From contig CAZJAZ010000031.1 of the NCBI GenBank assembly GCA_964544305.1, positions 1 to 32,446 of the forward strand: a stretch of DNA of 32,446 nt, read 5' to 3'. Below the pieces are notes generated by a model. The model worked only from the letters and a program-made list of their open reading frames with translations, had not been told where the DNA came from and did not search any database. This stretch comes from JAFDWI01 sp964544305 (GTDB taxonomy: Bacteria > Actinomycetota > Acidimicrobiia > Acidimicrobiales > Iamiaceae). The position numbers and the translations under genes were made by a program. Numbering within the stretch: position 1 is the first letter of the stretch; every line of letters begins with the position of its first letter. Shown here piece by piece: positions 23,987 to 31,351 of the stretch.

Positions 23987-25203
23987 CAGGCGATGGTACT
24001 GCCCGTGCGGCGCAGCGAAATGACGATCACCGCCAAACCAAAGATTGCTGCGCCGCCGCCAACGGCACCGTAACCAAACGCCCCCATCACCACACCGGCA
24101 GCCGCACCGCCGACTGCGGCCGCGGTTCCCATGATCACATCGGTTGCACCCTGGACCGCAGGGCGCTCTTCGGGTCCGACCGCCGCGGTCAATTCAGTTG
24201 AACCTGACACGAACGTTGCCGACCAACCCAAACCAAGCAGAAACAGCGCGCTCAATAACAAGAACGACCATCCTGCGGCTGACATGGCCGCCATGAGAAC
24301 CGCAATGGTAAGCACAATGCCACCAAACAGAGCGACACGACGTCCACCGAACCGGTCAACGGCTATGCCGGTCAGAGGTGAAAATGCATACATGCCCGCG
24401 ATGTGGAGCGAAATGACAACGCCGATCAATTCGAGCCCTGCGTCGCCGTGTTTCATGTGGATTGGCGTCATGACCATGACCCCAACCATGACGACATGAC
24501 CAAGGGCAACAACGGTCGTGCCAAAGCGGGCTCGACGGTTTTGGCTAAGCACCTGAAGGCCTCGACGAAACGATCCGTCGTGCGATGATGCGACTTGTGG
24601 TGCTCCAGCATCGGGCCTATTCGCGTCGCTTTGTGCTTGTTGTGCTCGGGCCACAAGTAGTGGATCGGGCCGCAAGAACCGATTCAGTACGACCAGCGCG
24701 GCAACAAACCCGATCATTGAAAATGCGAACGACCCAGCGAGCTCGGGCACGCCGATTATGCGCCCAAACGCACCACCAGGGCCGATTAGGTTCGGCCCGA
24801 GGACCGAACCAATCGTGGTCGCCCACACCACAATCGACAGGTCACGGCCTCGGTGCGCTTCGACGGCAAGGTCGGCCGCGGCGTAGCGGGCTTGTGAGTT
24901 TCCAGCCGTTCCACCACCAAAGGCGAACATGCCCAACAGCATCAGTGGAAAGCTTTCAAGTTTGGCAGCAATAATCACGGTGATTGCGCCCACAAACGCA
25001 AACAGATAGGCAAGTTCAAGACCAACACGCCGCCCGCGTTGTGCCATCCGGCGCGCAACAGGAATCGCAATGAGTGCACCGCCAAGCACCTGGGTTGTTG
25101 TCGCCAAGCCTGCGAGCGTTTCTGAACCGGAAAGGTCGTCGGCGAGAAGGACCCCGACCGCAATACCCGCGGACATCCCGACACCGCTGAGGGCTTGTGA
25201 CAC
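23986..25203 (-). CDS. MFS transporter
   Basis: A twelve-segment major facilitator (about 405 aa) with the usual split: six segments, a hydrophilic loop (QQAQSDANRPDAGAPQVASSHD), six more. Conserved basic patches RRMAQRGRRVG after segment 2 and AVDRFGGRRVALFGG after segment 8 mark the family. Direction and substrate cannot be read. The start is uncertain: the open frame extends to a TTG at 25308, but that lies inside tRNA-Arg and cannot be correct. GTG at 25203 is the first conventional codon after the tRNA and keeps most of membrane segment 1; an unusual start a little upstream remains possible. Coupled to the amidase gene by a TGATG overlap. Confidence 0.85.
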   Translation of the reverse strand: MSQALSGVGMSAGIAVGVLLADDLSGSETLAGLATTTQVLGGALIAIPVARRMAQRGRRVGLELAYLFAFVGAITVIIAAKLESFPLMLLGMFAFGGGTAGNSQARYAAADLAVEAHRGRDLSIVVWATTIGSVLGPNLIGPGGAFGRIIGVPELAGSFAFSMIGFVAALVVLNRFLRPDPLLVARAQQAQSDANRPDAGAPQVASSHDGSFRRGLQVLSQNRRARFGTTVVALGHVVMVGVMVMTPIHMKHGDAGLELIGVVISLHIAGMYAFSPLTGIAVDRFGGRRVALFGGIVLTIAVLMAAMSAAGWSFLLLSALFLLGLGWSATFVSGSTELTAAVGPEERPAVQGATDVIMGTAAAVGGAAAGVVMGAFGYGAVGGGAAIFGLAVIVISLRRTGSTIA

Positions 25204-25281
25204 GACCAGGGTGGTGATCGTGCGACGTTGTAACCCTGGCTGGTCAATAATGGGTTCGCACGAGGGCTTGGACGTGGTCAG

Positions 25282-25355
25282 CGCGCCCGAAGGGACTCGA
25301 ACCCCCAACCTTCTGATCCGTAGTCAGATGCTCTCTCCAATTGAGCTACGGGCGC
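25282..25355 (-). tRNA. tRNA-Arg (anticodon ACG)
   Basis: On the minus strand the 74 bases fold as a complete cloverleaf: acceptor arms GCGCCCG and CGGGCGC with discriminator G, D arm GCTC..GAGC, anticodon stem TCTGA/TCAGA with loop CTACGGA (anticodon ACG, wobble inosine expected), and T arm with GGTTCGAGTCC. No CCA is encoded. The tRNA lies directly upstream of the MFS gene on the same strand. TAGAGT at 25362-25367 (minus strand) is a possible -10 just before it. Confidence 0.96.
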
Positions 25356-25480
25356 GGATCTACTCTAGTGCAAGGCATTGCGTTCGCACGATCCGAAATG
25401 TTGCAAGCAGCTGACGACGTGGTCGCATTGATCGTCATGGATTACACGTTCATGCTCATTGGGGCCACAAAAGAAATCTA

Positions 25481-25509
25481 ATGACAGGATGACTCGCAAT
25501 AGTTAGACT
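25481..25509 (+). promoter_or_regulatory. Sigma-70-type promoter for the haloalkane dehalogenase-like gene
   Basis: ATGACA (25481-25486, one mismatch to TTGACA), a 17-bp spacer, then TAGACT (25504-25509, four of six to TATAAT). The -10 ends seven bases before the ATG at 25517, so the transcript is probably leaderless, which is common in Actinobacteria and fits the lack of a Shine-Dalgarno. Confidence 0.65.
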
Positions 25510-25516
25510 GTTGCGC

Positions 25517-26449
25517 ATGGAGATCCTGCGCACCCCCGACGACCGCTTCACCAACCTACCGGGCTTCTCATTTGCTCCGAACTATGTCGATGTACCTGTC
25601 GACGCGGCATCCGAAGCACTTGGCGGCGACGCGACATTACGAGTGCACTATCTCGATGAAGGTCCACGCGACGGACAAATTGTCTTACTAATGCACGGCG
25701 AACCGTCGTGGTCCTACCTCTATCGCCACATGATCCCGGTGCTCACGCAAGGAGGATTTCGTTGTATCGCACCCGACCTCGTGGGATTCGGAAAGTCCGA
25801 CAAACCAAGCAAACAAGACGACCACACCTATGCCCGCCAAGTCGCGTGGATGCGCGCCACCCTGTTCGATCACCTTGACTTGTCCGGCATCACGTTGTTT
25901 GCCCAGGACTGGGGCAGCCTCATTGGCCTTCGACTCGCGGCAGAACACACCGATCGATTCGACCGCGTTGTCATCGGCAACGGCGGCCTGCCCACCGGCA
26001 ACGGGAAGATTTCTGACGCGTTCTTGAACTGGCAGAACTTCGCAAAAACCGCTGATCATTTCCCCATTGGAGGAATCATCAACGGCGGATGCACCAGCGA
26101 TCTGTCAGCCGAAATCATCGCCGCGTACGATGCGCCGTTCCCCGATGATTCGTTCACATCAGGGCCACGCATCTATCCGGCGCTCGTGCCACTTGCCGCC
26201 GACAATCCGGCCACGCCAGACAATCAAGCCGCGTGGGAAACACTTGGTCGATTCACCAAACCTTTTCTGACCGCATTCAGTAACGCTGATCCGATCACGA
26301 AAGGCGGCGAACGCATTTTGCAAAGCCACATTCCTGGTGCACAGGGCCAGGCGCACGTCACCATTGACGGTGGCGGCCACTTTCTCCAAGAAGACCGCGG
26401 CCCACAACTTGCCCAGGTCATCATTGACTTCATCTCCGCTACCTCGTAA
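25517..26449 (+). CDS. Haloalkane dehalogenase-like alpha/beta hydrolase (HLD-I)
   Basis: A 310-residue alpha/beta hydrolase close to haloalkane dehalogenases of subfamily I, which release halide and an alcohol from alkyl halides. The catalytic parts are in place: nucleophile Asp131 in AQDWGSLIG with Trp132 as first halide-binding residue, a second candidate tryptophan Trp172 (FLNWQNF), acid Asp258 (SNADPITKGG) and His288 (GGGHFLQED). The oxyanion motif HGEPSWSYLYR is typical of dehalogenases and related epoxide hydrolases. The ATG at 25517 suits the leaderless promoter. True dehalogenase activity needs assay; epoxide or lactone hydrolysis are alternatives. Confidence 0.88.
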   Translation: MEILRTPDDRFTNLPGFSFAPNYVDVPVDAASEALGGDATLRVHYLDEGPRDGQIVLLMHGEPSWSYLYRHMIPVLTQGGFRCIAPDLVGFGKSDKPSKQDDHTYARQVAWMRATLFDHLDLSGITLFAQDWGSLIGLRLAAEHTDRFDRVVIGNGGLPTGNGKISDAFLNWQNFAKTADHFPIGGIINGGCTSDLSAEIIAAYDAPFPDDSFTSGPRIYPALVPLAADNPATPDNQAAWETLGRFTKPFLTAFSNADPITKGGERILQSHIPGAQGQAHVTIDGGGHFLQEDRGPQLAQVIIDFISATS

Positions 26450-26477
26450 GGCTCGGTGACGCGGTAACAATGAGGGT

Positions 26478-27650
26478 ATGACAATTCCAGACGCGTTCGC
26501 CCCCGCTGAGCTTGGGCCCATCACGCTGCGCAACCGCATTATCAAAGCTGCAACGTTTGAAGGGATGACCCCAGAACATGTTGTCACCGATGCGCTCATT
26601 GACTTTCACCGTGCGGTCGCCGTCGGGGGGGTCGGCATGACCACCGTTGCCTACCTCGCGGTGTCACGTGAAGGCTGTGGCACCCCCAACGAGATAGCAC
26701 TCAGTGACAAAGCCATCGACGGGCTCACGCGTCTCACCGAAGCAGTCCACCGAGAAGGCGCCAAAGTCTCGGCTCAAGTCGGGCACGCCGGCGCGGTCGC
26801 TGCCGCAACCGGGACAACCGGGCGTTCGCCGTCACGCATCTTTTCGCCACTCGCACTGCGCTTCACCAAACCGCTCACAGACAGTGAAATACGAAATGTC
26901 ATCAACGATTTCGCGAACGCCGCCGAGATCGTTGCCCGCGCTGGCTTCGATGCGATCGAAGTGCATTTCGGACACGGCTATCTTCCCAGTGAGTTTCTGT
27001 CGCCAAAGCTGAACCGACGCAAAGACCAATGGGGCGGGTCGCTTGCGAATCGCGCCCGATTGGCACGCGAGATCGCTCAAGCCGTGCGCGCCAAAGTCGA
27101 CGGGAAGCTCGCGGTCCTTGCCAAACTCAACATGTCAGACGGAGTTGCCGGTGGATTCTGGGTTGACGAATCTGTTCAGGTTGCACAATGGCTTGGCGAG
27201 GATGGAACCCTTGACGCGATCGAATTAACTGGCGGTTCATCGTTGCAGAATCCCATGTATCTCTTTCACGGCGATGCCCCGATCAAAGAACTTGGCGCGA
27301 CCTTTCCCGCGGTGTTGCGCCCCGGTTTTCGCCTCGCCGCTGGTCGATTTATGCGCACCTACCCCTACGAAGAGGCCTATTTCGCACCCATGGCACGCCA
27401 GTTTGTTGACGCCGTCAACCTCCCGATTGTGTTGCTCGGCGGAATCAACAACCGGGCCACCATCGACCAAGCAATGGCACAAGGGTTCAGTTTCGTGGCC
27501 ATGGGCCGGGCGTTGCTTAGAGAACCTGACCTCGTCAATCAGATGGCAAAGGATCCAACCCGAGAGGGCCTGTGTATCCATTGCAATAAGTGCATGGCAA
27601 CGATTTACTCAGGCACGAGATGTGTGCTCGTCGAGGGCACCGAAAAATAG
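26478..27650 (+). CDS. NADH:flavin oxidoreductase, Old Yellow Enzyme-like
   Basis: A 390-residue flavin-binding TIM-barrel reductase. The OYE signature is clear in FGHGYLPSEFLSPKLNRRKDQWGGSLANRARL, and the second half holds the phosphate-binding VLLGGINNR and GFSFVAMGRALLREPDL. The tail ends with CIHCNKCMATIYSGTRC, a reduced Fe-S-like cysteine cluster (CxxCxxC then C) like that before the C-terminal domain in 2,4-dienoyl-CoA reductases, although that domain is absent here. It probably reduces activated alkenes using NAD(P)H. It follows the dehalogenase-like gene by 28 bp and may share its transcript, although AACAAT (26466-26471) six bases before the ATG could be a separate -10. Confidence 0.9.
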   Translation: MTIPDAFAPAELGPITLRNRIIKAATFEGMTPEHVVTDALIDFHRAVAVGGVGMTTVAYLAVSREGCGTPNEIALSDKAIDGLTRLTEAVHREGAKVSAQVGHAGAVAAATGTTGRSPSRIFSPLALRFTKPLTDSEIRNVINDFANAAEIVARAGFDAIEVHFGHGYLPSEFLSPKLNRRKDQWGGSLANRARLAREIAQAVRAKVDGKLAVLAKLNMSDGVAGGFWVDESVQVAQWLGEDGTLDAIELTGGSSLQNPMYLFHGDAPIKELGATFPAVLRPGFRLAAGRFMRTYPYEEAYFAPMARQFVDAVNLPIVLLGGINNRATIDQAMAQGFSFVAMGRALLREPDLVNQMAKDPTREGLCIHCNKCMATIYSGTRCVLVEGTEK

Positions 27651-27661
27651 GAACTTTTCAC

Positions 27662-27686
27662 TAGTCCGTTTGACCCATTTGGACTA
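27662..27686. promoter_or_regulatory. Inverted repeat upstream of the GGDEF gene
   Basis: TAGTCC (27662-27667) and GGACTA (27681-27686) form an inverted repeat with a 13-bp spacer. It overlaps a TACACT (27685-27690) that could serve as a -10. Its position suits a transcription-factor operator for the cyclase gene, but the arms are short and no known factor is recognised. Confidence 0.35.
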
Positions 27687-27789
27687 CACTAGGCAAAGGG
27701 AGTCGGGCGGAAATTCGGCTCAACAGTTCCAACTGAAATGCCGTTGAATTATGACAGACGTTTTTCGCCAAGGGATGAGGGGGGCAGAC

Positions 27790-29142
27790 ATGACAAACGA
27801 CGGGCCTGCCACGTCACTCAAAGTTGGCGATGACGGCTTTTTTAAAGCAATCGTCGAAACTTCCGTCGACCCATTTGTTGTCGTTGATGCCGACCTGATC
27901 CTTCGGTATGCATCGCCGTCAATCGAGCTTTTGCTCGGGTGGCCACCATCCGATTGGATTGGCAGGAGCATCGCGGAACTCCTTGACCCGGAAAGCCTGG
28001 AAGTTGCGCTCCAAGGGATCGGCGAGCTCGTCCTCGCTCCAACTGAAGATTCGTGGGTGGGGGCACCTGTTCGCATCCATTTGCTCACCGAATGGAACGA
28101 CATCATTCCCGTCGACGTCATGGCTCGAGAGACCGCGCGCACCGGCGTCGATGGCTACGTCGTACAGATTCATCGCGCCGCGGCAACCCAAGCGCTCAAT
28201 AACGCCGTCGATACGATCCTCGAGGGCGAAGATCTCGATCACGCGCTCTTGCAACTCACCACGCTCATTGAACATGACATCACCCGCACATCGGCTGTCC
28301 TTGGAAGCAGCTGGGATGGTGACCGTTTCGAACACATCGCTGGACGTTGCGAGATCCTCAACCTTGATGATCTGGCCGACGACGACCTGAATGCCATTCG
28401 CTATGCCATGCGCTCGGGCCGCAAGGTGATCGACATTTTCGAGCGATTGTCACCACAAACCCGCGCTGCCGCAAACGCAATCGACATGCATTCGTGTTGG
28501 TGTGCCCCGGTCATCGGCGACGATTTCGATGCGGCGCTTTTCATTTGGCATACCGAACCCGGGCCGCCCGGTGTTATTTATCAAGTGGATATCCAGCGTT
28601 CGGTGAACCTCACCCGTCTCGCGCTGCAATGGTCAAGCCAACAACGACGTCTGGCCTATGAGGTTTCGCACGATCAGCTCACCGGGCTCACCAACCGAGC
28701 CGAGTTCCAAAATCAACTCGACGCGACAACCGGTCGACCGCGGGCCGTGCTGTTTTGTGATCTTGATGATTTCAAGCCGGTGAACGAACGTTTTGGTCAT
28801 CGCGTTGGCGATGCGGTACTCAGCGCCGTCGCCGGACGCATGAGCGGCGTATGCCACGACTGCACCGTTGGCCGCCTCGGCGGCGACGAGTTTGCGGTTC
28901 TGCTCAACAACGCGCAGAGTCTGTCTGAGGCGCTCGACATCGCGGCGCTTGTGACCGACGCGTTAGCAACACCGATCGTTGTGGATGGACATTCCGCACA
29001 GGTCGGTGTCACCATCGGCGTTGCCTTTGACCCAACAGGAACAGCGCCGTCCGACGTCCTCATGGATGAGGCCGATCGGCTCTTGCTTTCAGGGAAATCC
29101 AAAGGCAAGAACCAGGTGTTGTCGATCACACTGGATGGCTAA
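27790..29142 (+). CDS. PAS-GGDEF diguanylate cyclase
   Basis: A 450-residue signalling enzyme. A PAS domain (about residues 14-120, FFKAIVETSVDPFVVVDADLIL onward) is followed by a GAF-like region (about 150-290) and a GGDEF domain with the intact active site GRLGGDEF (GGDEF at 364-368), so it should make c-di-GMP from GTP. No RxxD inhibitory site is seen at the usual place upstream of GGDEF. No membrane segment is visible, so it is cytoplasmic. The ATG at 27790 is preferred because GAGGGGGG lies about seven bases upstream; ATGs at 27751 and 27775 are alternatives. The signal sensed is unknown. The PilZ protein at 5.0 kb could be one receptor. Confidence 0.93.
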   Translation: MTNDGPATSLKVGDDGFFKAIVETSVDPFVVVDADLILRYASPSIELLLGWPPSDWIGRSIAELLDPESLEVALQGIGELVLAPTEDSWVGAPVRIHLLTEWNDIIPVDVMARETARTGVDGYVVQIHRAAATQALNNAVDTILEGEDLDHALLQLTTLIEHDITRTSAVLGSSWDGDRFEHIAGRCEILNLDDLADDDLNAIRYAMRSGRKVIDIFERLSPQTRAAANAIDMHSCWCAPVIGDDFDAALFIWHTEPGPPGVIYQVDIQRSVNLTRLALQWSSQQRRLAYEVSHDQLTGLTNRAEFQNQLDATTGRPRAVLFCDLDDFKPVNERFGHRVGDAVLSAVAGRMSGVCHDCTVGRLGGDEFAVLLNNAQSLSEALDIAALVTDALATPIVVDGHSAQVGVTIGVAFDPTGTAPSDVLMDEADRLLLSGKSKGKNQVLSITLDG

Positions 29143-29150
29143 TCGAAGGA

Positions 29151-29453
29151 CTACTGGTAGACGACTTCGGCTTCCAAGGATCCATCATCACGTTCAACCA
29201 TGACCATGCGGGTCATGCAACACATGCAATAGACCCGATCTCCCACCCGATACTCGCGTTGTGACCGCACCACAACTTTGCACACCGGACAGACCACTTC
29301 GTTCGGCGCCAGCTCGTCGCCTTCGCCGTTCCATACCCGGTAGAACTTGCGCCAGCGCTTGGGTACTTCTTTGAAGCCGGTGTCTTCAAGCTCGTAGCGA
29401 CGCCGTGGCGCTTCAACACTGGTTGCTGTATCTGCTTCTGGAGGGGTGGTCAT
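29151..29453 (-). CDS. Small zinc-ribbon protein
   Basis: A 100-residue protein not assigned to a known family. Its C-terminal half carries two cysteine pairs, CPVC and CMCC, about 20 residues apart, the spacing of a zinc ribbon. The N-terminus is hydrophilic and probably disordered. The ATG overlaps the stop of the ferritin-like gene upstream (ATGA), so it is made with the two diiron proteins and may assist them, for instance as a metal or electron-transfer partner; that is inference from position only. Confidence 0.75.
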   Translation of the reverse strand: MTTPPEADTATSVEAPRRRYELEDTGFKEVPKRWRKFYRVWNGEGDELAPNEVVCPVCKVVVRSQREYRVGDRVYCMCCMTRMVMVERDDGSLEAEVVYQ

Positions 29454-30235
29454 GGTGTTATTCCCAATCGTTCAACTGCGGCCAGGTAATCCCGGCCGAG
29501 TGACGGCTCATCGTTTCGTTGCAATCCAAGGTCGCGATAGACACCTGCAAATGACCCGAGCACTAACGGATCAAGCTCGGCACGAACGTCCGCCAATTTG
29601 GCACGATCATTCGGATCCTGCGCCAAGCTGCGGCCAAGCTCGTTCTCGCCGAAGCCCAAGTGGCGCCGTTCGTCCGCGACGACACCTTGGAGCACCTGCT
29701 TGGTGATGGGATCGGCAATCGACTCGTGAAAGCGAAACACGGTGTCTTCCATCGATTCGAGCAGCACGTTCTGGGCAAAGATTGCGGCCACGTAGTCGCA
29801 GCGATCAACCAACGTGTTGAGATGTTCTCGAAACAATTGGAGTTCCGGCGTGGCACGTTTCCGCACTTCGGATTCGGGGTCCACCACCCCGAGGTCATCC
29901 AGTCGCCGAAGGAAGACCTCAAGGTGGCGGGCCTCGTCGGCAACTTGAGTTGCCAAGAAGATCCGTGCATGATGGTTCGGGGCAAGACGAACGAGACCGC
30001 TCGAAACTTCCAACGCGGCGGCCTCACCCACGCAGTAGTTACAGAGGGTGGTGATGAGGCCATCGATCTCTGCTGGATCAGTGACCTCATCAACGAGTTG
30101 GGGGTCGGCCCCAAACGGCCGCCCCTCGAGATAACCCTCAACCGCCTCAAACCAGTACGAGAACGAATGGACCTGACGGAGCAGCTCCTCGTCTGCGATC
30201 TGGTGCGGCTCAGATGCGGCTGCGACGTCGGTCAT
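29450..30235 (-). CDS. Ferritin-like diiron protein, copy 1
   Basis: A 261-residue helical protein of the ferritin-like/ribonucleotide reductase R2-like superfamily. Carboxylate and histidine ligands of a diiron (or Mn/Fe) site can be read in order: Glu71 (GEAAALE), Glu101 and His104 (DEARHLE), Glu160 (NVLLESME) and Glu189 with His192 (ADERRHLGFGENE). An oxidase or oxygenase role is likely, but no substrate is evident and it is not a class Ia reductase small subunit by length. Its ATG overlaps the preceding stop (TGATG), so it is co-translated with copy 2. Confidence 0.82.
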   Translation of the reverse strand: MTDVAAASEPHQIADEELLRQVHSFSYWFEAVEGYLEGRPFGADPQLVDEVTDPAEIDGLITTLCNYCVGEAAALEVSSGLVRLAPNHHARIFLATQVADEARHLEVFLRRLDDLGVVDPESEVRKRATPELQLFREHLNTLVDRCDYVAAIFAQNVLLESMEDTVFRFHESIADPITKQVLQGVVADERRHLGFGENELGRSLAQDPNDRAKLADVRAELDPLVLGSFAGVYRDLGLQRNDEPSLGRDYLAAVERLGITP

Positions 30236-30861
30236 CACGCGGGCACCGGTTCGTGGTACTCCAAACCGATGCGGCCGAGTCGGGTCTTGAACTCGCCAAG
30301 CACAGTAGCTCCAAGGAGAGCCTCCATGTCCGCGGTTGAAGCCGAGAGCAAGTCAGTTCCATGGAAGTTCATGGAACTGACTTGCTCGCCCGCCGAACCC
30401 ATCCGAGCCCGTTCGTCGTCAATGGTTGGTCCGGCACCAGAAAAGATGTCCGAGAACGCCGCGAGCATGTGATAGCTCATCTCTCCTTGCATCCGTTCCA
30501 CATCGGCTTTGCGTTCGGGATGATCGCTGATCAGCGACCCAATTCGGTTCTCACCGAACCCAACATGACGGCGCTCATCAGCGATGGTGCCAGCTAAAGT
30601 CTGTGCGAACTTCGGGTTGAGTTCATCTGACGTTGCTTTGAGCAGTTCAAACACCGAGAACGCCATGCCTTCCAACACGATGTTCTGCCCGACGACACCG
30701 GCGATGAAGTCACCCGCATCAACTTTTTCAAGCAGCGTCTCTGCAAATCGAACCAAGTGCGGATTTGCGAACAACTCGACCGTCGAGTTCACGTCTTCCT
30801 TCTTGACGCCAAGGTCAATGAGACGCTGCGTGAAGATCTCAACATGCCGTGCCTCGTCAAG
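30235..30861 (-). CDS. Ferritin-like diiron protein, copy 2 (5' end lost in gap)
   Basis: Paralogue of the next gene, truncated here by the scaffold gap. The visible part begins at LDEARHVEIF and keeps the later ligands: ExxH in DEARHVE, the Glu of NIVLEGMAF, and DERRHVGFGENRIG. About 85 N-terminal residues, including the first ligand glutamate, fall in the gap, so the true gap is probably longer than 100 bp. The C-terminus is longer than in copy 1 and contains a 42-bp in-frame palindrome (30346-30387) encoding EQVSSMNFHGTDLL. Operon order is copy 2, copy 1, zinc-ribbon protein. Confidence 0.8.
   Translation of the reverse strand, partial: LDEARHVEIFTQRLIDLGVKKEDVNSTVELFANPHLVRFAETLLEKVDAGDFIAGVVGQNIVLEGMAFSVFELLKATSDELNPKFAQTLAGTIADERRHVGFGENRIGSLISDHPERKADVERMQGEMSYHMLAAFSDIFSGAGPTIDDERARMGSAGEQVSSMNFHGTDLLSASTADMEALLGATVLGEFKTRLGRIGLEYHEPVPA
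30346..30387. repeat. In-frame 42-bp palindrome in ferritin-like copy 2
   Basis: Perfect inverted repeat with 18-bp arms (30346-30363 and 30370-30387) and a 6-bp loop GAAGTT. At 42 bp (14 codons) it is frame-neutral. It lies C-terminal to the four-helix core, in a stretch without a counterpart in copy 1. Its sequence is unrelated to the GACGCGTT family, so it would be a second kind of element or an independent inverted duplication. Confidence 0.88.
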
Positions 30862-30961
30862 NNNNNNNNNNNNNNNNNNNNNNNNNNNNNNNNNNNNNNN
30901 NNNNNNNNNNNNNNNNNNNNNNNNNNNNNNNNNNNNNNNNNNNNNNNNNNNNNNNNNNNNN
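30862..30961. other. Scaffold gap of 100 N at the 5' end of ferritin-like copy 2
   Basis: Exactly 100 ambiguous bases. By comparison with copy 1 at least about 250 coding bases plus the promoter are missing, so the length is nominal. The order and orientation of the VOC gene relative to the operon depend on the scaffolding being right. Confidence 0.98.
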
Positions 30962-30992
30962 GACATTCACCAAACCCTTGTGAGGACTACAG

Positions 30993-31346
30993 ATGGCAAC
31001 CTTTGATGTGAAAATGGTCATCCTCTCGACCGACGATTTGGACGAGTCAATCGCCTTTTACAGCGACACGTTGGGCATGCCGCTCAAGTTTCGTGACGGC
31101 GGCCACTTCGCGGCGCTTGATGGCGGTTCGGTCACGTTGGCGCTTGCGACGTCGGTTGATCACCCAATGCCGGGCAAAGTTGTCCCAGGCATCAAGACCG
31201 ATGACGTTGACGGAGCAGCCGCCGCGATCGAGGCCAACGGTGGCGCAATCGTCAAAGGCCCCTACAACGACGAACACGAACGTCGCGCAGTCGTCTACGA
31301 CCACAAAGGCAATGGGCTGGTTTTCTACAGCCCACTTCCTCGCTAG
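30993..31346 (+). CDS. VOC family protein (glyoxalase/bleomycin resistance/dioxygenase superfamily)
   Basis: A 117-residue single-module-pair protein of the vicinal oxygen chelate fold. The N-terminus KMVILSTDDLDESIAFYSDTLGMPL and the C-terminal AVVYDHKGNGLVFYSP are the paired beta-alpha-beta-beta-beta elements. The acidic residue of NGLVFYS common in enzymatic members (Glu in GNxxE) is absent, so a binding protein is as likely as an enzyme. TGAGGA precedes the ATG at 30993. It converges on the CDF gene 5 bp away. Confidence 0.85.
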   Translation: MATFDVKMVILSTDDLDESIAFYSDTLGMPLKFRDGGHFAALDGGSVTLALATSVDHPMPGKVVPGIKTDDVDGAAAAIEANGGAIVKGPYNDEHERRAVVYDHKGNGLVFYSPLPR

Positions 31347-31351
31347 AAGCG

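Noticed and set aside
25204..25308. MFS start at TTG 25308
   Set aside because: The codon lies in the T arm of a complete tRNA-Arg gene.
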